From: Cunninghamella blakesleeana
Lineage: Eukaryota > Mucoromycota > Mucoromycetes > Mucorales > Cunninghamellaceae
Direction: 5' to 3'
Assembly (NCBI GenBank): GCA_017871115.1
Contig: JAFCIZ010000006.1
Location: 3,410,001 to 3,474,000 of the forward strand
DNA: 64,000 bases
The translations under genes and the position numbers were made by a program. The notes below the pieces were generated by a model that saw nothing but the letters and a program-made list of their open reading frames with translations, was not told where the DNA came from and made no database searches. Each line of letters starts with the position of its first letter. Positions within the stretch are counted from its first letter, which is position 1. Below are positions 24,313 to 36,129 of this stretch, piece by piece.

Positions 24313-25463
24313 TTAACAACCTTTATAAACTGGTTTACGTTTTTCTTTAAAAGCTAATAAACCTTCTAATCTATCTTGAGTATGAATGACTTGTCCATAG
24401 TAAGATTGCTCTACCTCTAAACCAGAATCCCTTTTATTTTAAACAAGTGAAATTTAAAGAAATAAAAAATAGTTTATAAATATGCCATTTATGAACTTGG
24501 ATTTATTTTTCATTTTTATGATAATATGTATTAACTTACATGTCTAAATGTGCACCACGATCGATAGCTAATTTTGCCAGTTTTACTCCAATAGGTCCAT
24601 TAGGTAGTATTCTTTGACCTATTTCAATAGCCTTTTGATAAGCAGATACATTTTCATCTGTAGCATAATTTAAAATACCATAGTCATGAGCAGTTTGGCT
24701 GTCTAAAAGAGCAGCTGTAAAAATCAATTCTTTTGCTTTAGAAGTACCAATTAATCTGGATAATCTTTGTGTTCCTCCAGCACTAATAAGTAGTTTATAT
24801 ATATAAAAGATTATCAATAGAAAGCTCGAATGTTTCACTTATTTTATACATGTATATATCAATTTACCCAGGTAAAATTGCTAATTTTGTTTCAACAAGT
24901 CCCAATTTGGCTTTTGGACCAGCTACCCGCATATCACAGGATAATGCCATTTCTAAACCACCTCCGACTGCTGTTCCTTCAATAGCAGCAATAGTAGGAA
25001 TAGGTAAAGTTTCTAAATCACGGAATGTTTGTCTTAAATTATATAAAAATTGAGATACTTCTGTAGGCGACATGTTAACTCTTTCTTTTAAATCGGCTCC
25101 AGCACAAAATACTCCATTTACCAAGCTTTGAACAATCAAAACACGGGTCCTATTTATAAAATATAATTAATAAAGTATTAATAATGATTAATATAGTTCA
25201 TATTATAATTTTTAATCCACATATACATACTTTGAGAAACGAATTTCGGATAAAGCATCGCGTAATTCTTGTACTAATTTGACAGATAAGGCATTACGAG
25301 CTTCTGGTCTATTCATTGATAAAACACTAATACCTTCATTTTCGCCCTGTAGATGTTCTAAAAAAGCCTCTTTTGATTGAGTACTATGAATTTGGCGGGA
25401 TTTCATACATGTCATCCATATTGGACGCATATTAGAACGCAATAACATCGAACGATTAAGCAT
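24313..25463 (-). CDS. AUH: Methylglutaconyl-CoA hydratase-like enoyl-CoA hydratase, mitochondrial
   Basis: Four exons on the minus strand (25463-25231, 25149-24868, 24782-24540, 24430-24313) encode 291 aa. The basic N-terminus [16 protein letters not shown]...RQIHST looks like a mitochondrial targeting peptide. The crotonase oxyanion-hole motifs are [10 protein letters not shown] and the [16 protein letters not shown] segment. [16 protein letters not shown] and the C-terminal [19 protein letters not shown] match AUH, the hydratase of leucine degradation, better than short-chain enoyl-CoA hydratase (ECHS1). A role in leucine catabolism is therefore likely, with a general enoyl-CoA hydratase role as the alternative. 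The gene is convergent with the DDHD gene and divergent from aspartate aminotransferase. Confidence 0.9.
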
Positions 25464-27700
25464 GTTAATTTTAAAGAAAAAAAGTAAGAAAAAAATAATT
25501 GAAAAGAAAAAAGAAAGAAAAAAAAAAAAAAAAAATTGGAGAAAATAACAGGAAACGGATGTCAAAGTCCCGTGGGAAAATTAAAAAATTTAACTAGTCA
25601 AATCAATCTTATCTCTGTGGTATAAATATTGCATAAATATAATAATTGAGAGTGTTATTAAACTACTTTTCTAGAAGTATAGCTTTATATACGATACAAT
25701 TTTATTAAAAGAAAATAAACTCTTTTCCTTCTAAGCATATTTCATCTTTACACTATTTATTTTTACAAAAATCATTATTTAATAAATAATTATCAAATTT
25801 TCAGATATATTAAATTTTTTTAGAATCTCTATCTCTCAAATAAGATTGTCTTCCTCTCGTAAAAAAAAAAGCTTTTCTACTTTCTAATTTAAAGTTTTCA
25901 GTGAACAGTTTTTCAGAAAGAAATTTATTCATAGAAGGGATATCCATTGTAGTAATTTTAAATTACTTTGATTGTTTATAGGAACTTTATACATTTAAAT
26001 GGAAAGAATATAATAATAGAAAAAAAATACATATTTAACTTTCGTGGTTCCCTTATATATTATATATTACTAGATTCAATTATTCAAATGTATAGAGTAT
26101 TCTGAAGATCATCTAAAAATATGAATTTGCTACTTTTACTGAATTAATATTATAATAATCATATATTGGTTAAAGGATTATATAGCTCAGGATGATTTAT
26201 AAAAAATACGTTTATGTTATGGATTTCTTAGTCTAGTTTATAAAATGAATACTAACTTTTCTCAAATAAATATAGTATCTTTTTTTCACTAAAAAGAAAA
26301 AAAGAATCTACATATTTTAACATTTGAAATTAAATATACATTATTTAAATTGGAATTATTGCTATTATTATATTAATTACCTCATTATTTTGCCTATTTT
26401 AAATATTTTATATCGAAACCTTAATATTCATTGCAAAAAAAGAGTTCTCAAACTGGAGCTTTGATGTGTACACAGCCTAATCAAGAAATTTCTCTGTGGG
26501 TATTTTTTATATATAGAAATAACATTATAACCGAAAATTTTATTAATATAACAAAAAACTAATATATAATATAAATAATAACAAAAATAAACTATGTAAA
26601 TAAAATTATATTTACGACAAAAGATACAGTTTTATAATAAATAATTTAATAGCTTCAAAATAAATAACAAATAACAAATAAAAATAATTTTTTTAAAAAA
26701 AAGTTAAAAGAGAAAGTGAATAAAATATAAAAATTGGATTAAAAAGTCATCTAGGAAATTAAATTTCAGCAGCCTTAGAACAGCGTAAAGTAAATCCTAA
26801 ACACTATCAAGGGTAAATCAATTTTTTTTTAAATAATTGTAGATTAGAGAACTTTGCTTCTGATACACTCTCATTTTGGAAATTGGAATCAGTTTTTTTT
26901 TTTTTAAAAAGAAAAAATACGTTCCAGCCTCTTTCAATTTTTTTATTCCTTTCTTATGGTAAACCAATAGTATTATTTTATAAAGCGTTTGATCAATATG
27001 ATGTAATTTACTCAGATACCCATACGTCTAGTATATTTCTTTAACTATGGATATCTGTTCAATCTTCATTTACGTCAAATTTAATAGAGTCATTTTGGTC
27101 CATTACCTATTCTAAATAATATTTAGGAAGGATATATATACCATTTTTTTTACATAATGCAAGGATTTAAATTTAATAAATAAGAATAACAGTTGCATTT
27201 AAAAGCTTTGATATTTAAATAGTTCCCTTCTGAAAAAGAATAATATGATATTGATAACTGGCAATAAGTGTTTATATTCTATTGAATCTTAATAATTTAG
27301 TCGAAGATATATATATATATATATATATATTGTATAATTTATTTTTAAAGAGCCCTCCAAATATAAACAATATTTCACATGATATAATGGTGGTGAAGGT
27401 TCAAGGTAACTATAATTCCTTGTTAGCATAAATGTATATAAATATTTAGTTCTTTCCTTTCCTTTTCTCTTTCTCTCTATATATATATGATTCGAGATAT
27501 TACATAGTTTTTGTGGGGTGATCAAATAAATGTCCATTTGTCATTGTGTGTCAAATAAAGTAAAAAGGAAGTTACACGAGCGGGATCCTCATTAACTCAA
27601 CTATCGGTGTTTTAATTTGTTTGTAAGAAGCTTCCGTTTTTTTTTCTTTTTGTTTTCGTTTTCTTTTTTTTTCTCTTTCTTTATTGTTTTTTTATCCAAA
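25464..27700. other. Intergenic spacer between divergent mitochondrial enzyme genes
   Basis: 2.2 kb of AT-rich DNA without a credible gene. It holds short A/T homopolymers, (AT)n at 27308-27330 and pyrimidine-rich leaders at both ends (around 25480-25530 and 27630-27690). Shared regulation of the two flanking genes is possible but no motif shows it. Confidence 0.5.
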
Positions 27701-29473
<1,773 letters not shown>

Positions 29474-29777
29474 AATAAAGGGTATAATAAAATAATAAAC
29501 GTAAAAATATATACCATATTTATATGTATAAATATTTTATAGATGGTTTAATATTAAATAAAAGTTGAGGTCTATTATATATGAATGTGTTTAGTATATA
29601 TATATATATATGTGGGCTATGTTATTTGTTATAAGGATATATAAGGTAATTTGATCAATTTTAAAGCCTAAAACTATTTTAAAATTTCAATTTATATTTT
29701 CAAAGATGAATCCTCTAGTGGTGAGGTAAAATAATGCATAAAATTTTAAGTTATCGTAATTATAGAGAATATGTAGT
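29474..29777. other. 3' spacer of AAT1
   Basis: AT-rich 3' region, with (AT)n at about 29597-29612. It marks the boundary between the gene region and the transposon island; nothing else was seen. Confidence 0.4.
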
Positions 29778-30179
29778 TGTTGAATTTATCAAATTAAACT
29801 TATTAAAAAGTAAAGAAAATGTTTTGAAACTTTTAGTTAACCTTTATTTAAATGTTAAAATAAGTGTTATATTTATACTTTTTGGTGGATTAGTGACAAT
29901 AGGCCTAATTTGTAGATTATATAGTATGAAATAAAGTTATAAAGTTATCTGGTGAGGGTAACGCGGATTAGAATAGAGCTTAAAGTATGTATATAGTAAT
30001 GGATCTGCAGGATTAGAAGATTTAAAGTTATAGCAATGGGTAAGCTAATAGGAATGGATCATTTTGTATTAGGTACACAGTAGTGATTTTATAATAAATA
30101 TTAAATATTTCATGTGTATTATAAGTGTATTATAATTTATGAAGTCATTTAATATTGTTATTATATGGTAAATACAACA
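29778..30179 (-). mobile_element. Diverged solo LTR of the gypsy family
   Basis: The 402-bp segment begins TGTTGAATTTATCAAATTA and ends AAATACAACA. It is the reverse complement of the LTR seen at 41642-42049, with scattered substitutions. It retains the inverted TATA-like region and the TG...CA ends. No convincing 5-bp target duplication is visible in the flanks. It is older than the intact element. Confidence 0.85.
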
Positions 30180-30182
30180 AAT

Positions 30183-30238
30183 ATAAAATAAAAAAGCCTT
30201 TTATTTATTTAATATTATAAACTTAGAATGTCAATCAA
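30183..30238 (+). repeat. Short repeat, empty-site copy
   Basis: This ~55-bp stretch (GCCTTTTATTTATTTAATAT onward to CTTAGAATGTCAATCAA) recurs inverted at about 36130-36222, where the second copy carries an A-tailed insertion. It runs directly into the LINE tail at 30236. Confidence 0.65.
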
Positions 30239-30790
30239 TCCAACTTTTGGCAACTAAATATTCCTCATAAAGCCATAGAAATATGGTGGAGAGTATTGAT
30301 TCACAAGCTACCAACAAATTGTAGATTGCATCAAATTAAATACAAAAAAAAAAAAGTAGATTGTATCAAATGATACCAACCAAGTTTCAGACTCCTCGTT
30401 GTTCCTTCTGTCCTGATTTTGAAGATGATCAACATTTTATTCTTCACTGTAAAAAGAAAAAGGAATTTTGGGAAGCTTTCCTTTATTCCAAAAATATACC
30501 ACAGGAGAAGTTTAATAATATATGGTCATCTATAACTTTTAATCGTATTAATAAGGTTAACAACAATACTTTGATACTAATAGGACATGTTTTACTGATA
30601 CTTTGGCAACGACACTGGCATCATTTCTTTGAAGAAACAACTTGGAGGACAGATTTTGCTTTAGCAGGATGGAAAGTCTTCCACAACTATAATGATATTA
30701 ACTTAGATTGGCAGTAATGTACAATCTATGTTAAATTATCTTTTGTACATTTAATATAGCTGATTGAAGATCTTTAATTAGAAAAAGAAA
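30236..30790 (+). mobile_element. 5'-truncated LINE C tail with a tiny insertion
   Basis: Encodes the last ~150 residues of a LINE ORF2, closely matching the end of the complete LINE C ORF2 (NIPHKAIEIWWRVLIHKLP, CSFCPDFEDDQHFILHC zinc finger, ending at stop 30717). The 3'UTR then matches LINE C (GTACAATCTATGTTAAATTA). It is split at 30335-30355 by a 21-bp A-rich insert flanked by a 14-bp duplication. The Leu-His-Gln codons before the insert join directly to Met-Ile-Pro after it. The element is dead. Confidence 0.88.
30335..30355 (+). mobile_element. Minimal A-tailed retro-insertion with target duplication
   Basis: The insert ATTAAATACA followed by A residues lies between GTAGATTGCATCAA (30321-30334) and GTAGATTGTATCAA (30356-30369). 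The intact LINE C sequence shows the uninterrupted site. It carries only the terminal TTAAATAC(A)n of the short A-tailed repeats described here. Confidence 0.75.
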
Positions 30791-30935
30791 AAAAGAAAAT
30801 ATAGTTAGTTTTTTTTTTGTTTGTTATTTTATTTTATTTTTGCTAACCGGAGTTTATAATTCGTCTAATAAAGAATATACAAGCATTACACAGTAATGCA
30901 GTGTTGTTTTTTAAATACAAAAAAAAAAAAAAAAG
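30779..30935 (+). repeat. A-tailed repeat S1, copy a (antisense to LINE B leader)
   Basis: This segment matches the reverse complement of the LINE B leader around 48274-48440. It includes the hairpin GCATTACACAGTAATGC and ends TTTAAATAC plus an A tract. Two other copies of the core are at 31098-31181 (plus) and 48274-48362 (minus). Confidence 0.75.
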
Positions 30936-30994
30936 AATTAGATATACAAATCGTTTTATTTTATTTATTTTTTTCTTTTAAAAAAAAATAATTC

Positions 30995-31088
30995 TTTTGT
31001 AGCTCTGTTTTATTTATACCCCTTAGTGTTTTGTTTTCGAATCTCACCCCTTACTAAGTCACAGGATTCTTAAGTCAAAAAAAAATAC
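30995..31088 (+). repeat. tRNA-like SINE candidate, copy 1
   Basis: Starts near CTTTTGTAGCTCTG and contains GTTTTCGAATCTCACCCC, which resembles a Pol III box B (TTCGAATC). It ends with TTAAGTC plus an A tract. It is a close match to 53898-54034 but lacks an internal ~47 bp. TGTAGCTC resembles box A. It cannot fold as a complete tRNA, so I call it SINE-like only. Confidence 0.55.
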
Positions 31089-31097
31089 AAAAAAAAA

Positions 31098-31181
31098 GGA
31101 GTTTATAATTCGCCTAATAAAGAAAACACAAGCATTACACAGTAATGCAGTGCTGTTTTTAAATACAAAACAAAAAAAAAA
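31098..31181 (+). repeat. A-tailed repeat S1, copy b
   Basis: Begins GGAGTTTATAATTCGCC, has the same GCATTACACAGTAATGC hairpin as copy a and ends TTTTTAAATAC plus A-rich tail. Confidence 0.75.
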
Positions 31182-31184
31182 ATT

Positions 31185-31258
31185 CCAAAATATTGTGTAA
31201 TGTGAGTGGTTTGTGACTCGCGTTATTGCTCTCCATTAAATACAAAAAAAAAAAAAAT
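31185..31258 (+). repeat. A-tailed repeat S2, copy 1
   Basis: The core GTGACTCGCGTTATTGCTCT followed by CCATTAAATAC and an A tract is repeated inverted at 36683-36745. Both copies lie directly upstream of small host-like ORFs and are part of a longer shared upstream segment. Confidence 0.7.
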
Positions 31259-31285
31259 TGATTAGAATATATTATCTTTCTTCTT

Positions 31286-31298
31286 TACTATAGGGGGA
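31286..31298 (+). promoter_or_regulatory. TACTATAGGGGGA upstream motif, copy 1
   Basis: Lies 48 nt before the cysteine-rich peptide start and is followed by TATATAAA-like sequence. The same motif occurs at 31763-31775 and, inverted, at 36611-36622, each upstream of a small ORF. The AGGGG core resembles the yeast stress response element; the link is inference. Confidence 0.5.
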
Positions 31299-31345
31299 TA
31301 AAAAATATATAAATCAAGTTAAAGAAAATAAAGTATAAAAACAAG

Positions 31346-31549
31346 ATGAAGCTTGCTCTCCTTACGACTATTATTTTTGTGTTATGCCCATTGCTTATTA
31401 AGGCTGATGCTTGCAGTGCAGCATGTGGTGTGTCCACACAAGGTAGTACTTGTGCTCAAGGTGAAGCATGCTGTGAAGATAGATGTAGAAATGCATGTGG
31501 TAGACCTGGTGGTTATTGTACAATTTTTGGAAGTTGTCAGTGCAACTGA
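31346..31549 (+). CDS. Secreted cysteine-rich defensin-like peptide
   Basis: 67 aa without introns. Residues 1-21 (MKLALLTTIIFVLCPLLIKA) are a clear signal peptide. The predicted mature part of ~46 residues has ten cysteines at 23, 27, 36, 42, 43, 47, 51, 58, 64 and 66. The C-x3-C (43/47) and C-x-C (64/66) spacings, together with GGYC (a GxC gamma-core-like start), fit the cysteine-stabilised alpha-beta pattern, with extra disulfides. The family is not one I recognise. Fungal peptides of this type are often antimicrobial or compete with other microbes, but no activity can be inferred from sequence alone. A TATA-like leader and the TACTATAGGGGGA motif precede it. It sits alone inside the transposon island. 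Confidence 0.75.
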   Translation: MKLALLTTIIFVLCPLLIKADACSAACGVSTQGSTCAQGEACCEDRCRNACGRPGGYCTIFGSCQCN

Positions 31550-31762
31550 GCTCCATCAACGTGATTATTTATATAAAGATAGAGTTTTTGTTTTAGGTTC
31601 TTTTCTCTATCGTTTTTATATCCTAATGAATCTAATTGTCAATTGATCCGTTTATACCTAATTTATTTTACAATTCCTTTATTATACCATTTGCGTTTCC
31701 AGTTTTTGATTTCCTAATTATTTTAAAGATAAAGTTCGACATCATGTCTTTGTTTAAAAAAA

Positions 31763-31775
31763 TACTATAGGGGGA
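31763..31775 (+). promoter_or_regulatory. TACTATAGGGGGA upstream motif, copy 2
   Basis: Located 94 nt before the interrupted acidic ORF at 31869. Identical 13-mer to copy 1; beyond the motif and the following TA the flanks are not obviously alike. Confidence 0.5.
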
Positions 31776-31868
31776 TACATCGTTATATTTATAATTTATA
31801 ATTTTGCTTTTTATACATTATATTGTTTTTATTTAAAGCTAAATACAGATATTACAGTACAGCTACAA

Positions 31869-32147
31869 ATGGAAGACGCTGAAATCAAGGATAGAGAAGG
31901 TTTAAAGAACTATTATTATTCTGAAATTTGACCTGTATTTGAGATTGATGATTATCCAGATGGCCATTTAGATGCAGAAGCAGTAAGTCTGTTTATTATG
32001 ACTAAAAACTCTTTGATGACAGAAGAAGTTTATTATTATATGGAAAATCTGGTGAAGACAGCTACACATGAAAATAATCTAGTAGCCATAAGATTCTTGA
32101 ATAAGTTGAAATTTATATATGAATACGATCACAAAAGTGCAAACTAA
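31869..32147 (+). pseudogene. Small acidic ORF with one in-frame TGA
   Basis: Reading from ATG 31869 gives 20 codons (MEDAEIKDREGLKNYYYSEI), then TGA, then a further 71 open codons in the same frame to TAA at 32147. After the stop the protein continues with PVFEIDDYPDGHLDAEAVSL and helical, Tyr-rich sequence. The open frame on both sides suggests a recently disabled gene, or readthrough. No GT-AG intron removes the TGA without breaking frame. Size, acidity and predicted helicity resemble the ORF at 36281-36538, and both have the TACTATAGGGG motif upstream. Similarity between the two proteins is weak by eye. Function unknown. Confidence 0.5.
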
Positions 32148-32204
32148 GATTTTTAACTATTTGTAATAAATAAAAAAGATTAATATATATATATTTTACT
32201 ACTT

Positions 32205-32668
32205 TCTTTCGCTTAAGAATCACATTTATGCAGGATAAACTTTTAAGTGCAACAGACAAAACCATTTACTTAACAAATTAAAAAGAAATACCACCAAAAC
32301 AACAGAAAGCAACCCAACCTACACTTGTTGCAACTACTGTTAACATTTTATAGAATTTTCAGCTATGTCTAATACTGAATATTCTAACCATCTTCCTCGA
32401 AATGGAATCGGGGAAACATGGGCAAAAAAAGTGGCCAAAGGTATGGAAAAAAGAATACCTAATGCCATGCAAAATAAAAATATTTACGGGGAGCAAATAA
32501 ATATTGCTCATGAAGTCATGCATGAAGATGATCTTCTTAAAGATCGCTTAAGAATTCATAAGGCAAAATAAATAGCACAGCGCGCTTTGGAGGAAAACTC
32601 TGTACTCTTTGAACTTCCTAAGAAACATGGGCTCTCAAATAAGGAAATCTACAAGCTAATTGAATCCC
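32205..32668 (+). pseudogene. LINE leader and truncated ORF1 (C-like)
   Basis: The leader from about 32205 (TTTCGCTTAAGAATCAC, later CCACCAAAACAACAGAAAGC) matches the leader of LINE C. ORF1 starts at 32365 with MSNTEYSNHLPRNGIGETWA and is nearly identical to LINE C ORF1. A CAA-to-TAA change stops it at codon 69, after which homology continues (IAQRALEENSVLFELPKKHG) until an LTR begins at 32669. The rest of the LINE is missing. Confidence 0.9.
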
Positions 32669-33078
32669 TGTTGTATTCACCATATAATAACAATATTAAA
32701 TGGCTTCATAAATTATAATACACTTATAATACACATGAAATATTTAATATTTATTATAAAATCACTACTGTGTACCTAATACAAAATGATCCATTCCTAT
32801 TAGCTTATCCATTGCTATAACTTTAAATCTTCTAATTCCGCAGATCCATTACCACAGACATACTTTAAACTCCATTCTAATTCACGTTACCTTTACTAGA
32901 TAACTCTATAATTCTATTTTCATATTATATAACATATAAACTAAGTCCAGTGTCACCAATCCACTAAAAGGTATAAATACAACCCTTGTTTTATACATTT
33001 GAATAAAGGTTAACCAAAAGTTTCACAATATTTCTTTGTTTTTAACTTTTTGTATAATTTTAATTGGTAAATTCAACA
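32669..33078 (+). mobile_element. Solo LTR between fragments of different LINEs
   Basis: About 410 bp from TGTTGTATTCACCATATAA to AAATTCAACA, very similar to the LTRs at 41642 and 47111. The left flank is a plus-strand LINE ORF1 and the right flank is a minus-strand LINE ORF2, and no 5-bp duplication is seen. This points to recombination at the LTR rather than a simple insertion. Confidence 0.85.
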
Positions 33079-34052
33079 GTCTCCCAATAAAATTAAATTT
33101 TCTAAAGGTTGTTTATCAAAAATAGGATGTCTCTGTAATTGTTCAAAAAAAGCTGGTCGTATTGCTTTAGTTGCTGGTGCATAGGTATTCACTAGGTTGC
33201 ATATTAGTTTGTTATTAGTTTTATCTATAACAGATCCAGTCATAATACGTTCATTAGTAGTAATTGATAGGTTGGTTAGTTCATAATTCTTATTAATGCA
33301 TATGATGGCAGTATATGTAGAGAAACAGCTGCTCATGCCAGGGAATGAGTGTAGAAGGGAATTTATTTGAGAGTCATTTAATTTTTTCCCATAATTTATT
33401 GTGTTTATTTCTTGTATGCATAATATGTCAATTTTATGTTCCGTGTATGTGCGTAAATATTTTTTAAAATTAGTTTTTGGTGTTGATTTTAATTCATTAT
33501 TGGTGGTATTAGTATTGAGGCTTCTCGTGTTCAGAGTAGCTATTTTTATTTTATTGTATTTTGACATAATATTTATTTGGTGTTGGTTGTAGGTTTCTGC
33601 TTTTGCAGTGCCTTTCTTGGGATGATGATAGTAGTCTCAGATTTCTTGATGCTGCTATTAACGTTGTTTATACTTCTGATAGTATTATTAATAGCATTTG
33701 GTTTGTTTATCCTGCCAATATTTTGTTTATTTTTGATCCGGTTTTTAGCTAACAGACTTAGTCAAATCTATCATTTCTTTTTGAGAGTCAATAGTGTATT
33801 TGTGTGTTTCATTTATTTCTTCCTTAGAATCCATAGTGATTTCTTTATTCTCTTCTCGGGGTTGGTTATCTGTCATCTGATCTTCTTTGCCTTCATCAGT
33901 AACTATTCTAATTGCCTTATTCATAGTTGCATGTTTGGATGCTAAAGAGTCTCTATCTAATAGTTTACCATTTGTTACGGGTTGAGTGTCTAAACTATTT
34001 GTTGGATGCTCTGTTTCCATATGTGTAAGATCTGATATAAAATTCTTCTCTA
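33079..34052 (-). pseudogene. LINE D fragment: ORF2 endonuclease start and ORF1 C-terminus
   Basis: ORF2 begins at 33567 (MSKYNKIKIATLNTRSLNTN) and shows the start of an APE-type endonuclease (IDILCIQEINTINYG, then NLILLGD) before being cut by the LTR at 33078. Upstream on the same strand, 34052-33745 encodes the C-terminal part of an ORF1 (LDRDSLASKHATMNKAIRIV). It is a distinct subfamily from LINEs A-C. Confidence 0.8.
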
Positions 34053-34461
34053 TGTTGAATTTATCAATTAAAATTATACAAAAAGTTAAAAACAAAGAAA
34101 TATTGTGAAACTTTTGGTTAACCTTTATTCAAATGTATAAGACAAGGGTTGTATTTATACCTTTTAGTGGATTGGTGACACTGGACTTAGTTTATATGTT
34201 ATATAATATGAAAATAGAATTATAGAGTTATCTGGTGAAGATAAAGCGAGTTAGAATGAAGTTTAAAGTATGTCTATGGTAATGGATCTGCGGAATTAGA
34301 AGATTTAAAGCTATAGCATAGCATAAGCTAATAGAAGTGGTTCATTTTGTATCAGGTACACAGTAGTGATTTTATTATAAATATCAAATATTTCATGTGA
34401 GTTATAAATGTATTATAATTATGAAATCATTTAATATTGTTATTTTATGGTAGATACAACA
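34053..34461 (-). mobile_element. Solo LTR inside LINE ORF1
   Basis: About 409 bp, reverse complement of the gypsy LTR (TGTTGAATTTATCAATTAA to GGTAGATACAACA). It separates ORF1 sequence ending FEGEVSVLLNRSP (34462 onward, minus) from the ORF1 C-terminal part. Flanking bases do not form an obvious direct repeat. Confidence 0.85.
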
Positions 34462-35831
34462 AGGAGACCTGTTGAGAAGAACACTGACTTCACCTTCAAA
34501 GTATCCACTATCTTTTAAAATTAATATTTGGGCTACTTGACCATAACAATTGAGAGATTCAATCAACATGTCTTTAAACTTGTCTTCTTCTTCTGATGGG
34601 ACCCCTGAAATATACACTCTAGTCATTTCAGGCATTTCATTAACGTTTTCCATACATGGAGTACCACGATGTACTATTCCATCAATGGTAATACCTTTGC
34701 TGATAGCTTCTTTTCTATCAGTTTCATTAGCAAACTTAGCTTCAATGAGTAAGTTTTGTTTTATACTATTTTCTTTAGGTTTGTTAATACAACGGAAACC
34801 TAATACTCTACCACAGGAGTCTTCTTAGATTCTTTAAAGTTTACACCCAACAGGTTGGTACCTCTTGTATTACCATGATGACTGTAAGGGGTGACGCCTT
34901 CAATTTCACCTTTTTTTCTTTATCACTAGCAAGTTGTACTTTATCCTTTGGAGATGACTTTTGATGAATTACTTCCTGTTTTTTCTTACGTTGGTCTTTT
35001 AAAAGCTCGTATTTTATCATGTCTCTTGCTATATCACTATCTTTTTCCTTACAGAAACGAGCGATATGTCCTTTGACTAGACATCTAGAGCATGTAATTT
35101 GTCTCATGAGTGGACAATCTTTATGGATGTGACCTGTTTGTCGGCATTGATAACAAACAGGAGGAGCTCCTTTGTATGAAGCTGGCATATAACTATCCCA
35201 GAAAGATAGATATAGCATCCTTTGTAAAGGAAGGTAATTCACTTTTTCATCGGTGTCGTTGGTATCTAGGAGTACTGATACTTGACCTTCGAAAAATTCA
35301 CCATTTATATGTTTTTTTATCTGACATACTTTTCCATAGAAACTCATTGATAGAAAAATGCCATCCAAGAGTTCATCACTTTTCTTTGGTATATAATCCA
35401 AAAGAACTATTACCATTTTAGGGGGAGTGGCCGACTTGTTCATGCCACTAGGGCTGGCTTTGTATAAAACTTCATCCAAAACAATTCCTTTCTCGATAGC
35501 CTGTTCTGCATGTTCTGGGTTGCTAAAAATAATTCCTATCAAATTTGAGCCTTTTAGATTTCCATGTCGGCTGTAGGGAGTAGCACCTTCAATGTTTCCA
35601 ATCTGGGTTACAATAGTTTTATAGAGTTCTCTATTTGTGAGACCGATATTTTTTGGAAATTCAAAAAGCACTGAACCTACTTCCAAGGTACGTTGTGCTA
35701 TTTGTTCAGCCTTATGTACACGAAGGTGATCTTTTAATGTCTTCGTAAATAATTTCTTGAGTGATGTTAACGGCCTCTCCATAAACATCTTTATTGGTCA
35801 TTGCTGCAGGAACTTTATCCTTTTCAGTCAT
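34462..35831 (-). pseudogene. Mosaic LINE ORF1 remnant
   Basis: Reading the minus strand from ATG 35831 (MTEKDKVPAAMTNKDVYGEA), a frameshift near 35737 leads into a C-like ORF1 (DHLRVHKAEQIAQRTLE). It includes two CCHC knuckles (CYQCRQTGHIHKDC and CSRCLVKGHIARFC). Near 34911, inside a lysine-coding A run, the sequence jumps back to the middle of a C-type ORF1 (GEIEGVTPYSHHGNTRG). Near 34815-34822 it jumps again to an A-like ORF1 (CGRVLGFRCINKPKENSIK, then MTRVYISGVPSEEEDKFKD). At least three source segments are therefore fused. Confidence 0.8.
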
Positions 35832-36020
35832 TGAAAAAGCTAGAGGGTTGTTACAACAGGTATAGATTAAGTTGCTTCTGTTGTTTTAGTGGTTTTTCTT
35901 TTTTTTTTTTGAGTAAAAATAAATATAATTTTTGTCTGCTGTGCTTAAAAGTTTATCCGATTAATATATAATTCTTTAGGCGAAAGAGAGTTTTTTCTTA
36001 AGCGAGAAAGCTTTTTTTTT
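35832..36020 (-). other. LINE leader belonging to the mosaic ORF1
   Basis: The reverse strand contains the leader module with GCGAAAGAGAG and TTTATCCGATTAATATA, related to the monomers at 60907-61316 and to the LINE C leader at 59588-59778. Confidence 0.65.
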
Positions 36021-36129
36021 AGTTTTGAATAAAAGTGAACTAAAAATTTAACAATTTGCCTTATCTTTTTTACTTAATATTTTAATTTGATAAATTCAAC
36101 AGTAGTATTACTTTGCCATTATAACTTGA

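Noticed and set aside
29734..29934. Small ORF at the start of the diverged LTR
   Set aside because: It is a chance reading through the inverted LTR at 29778-30179.
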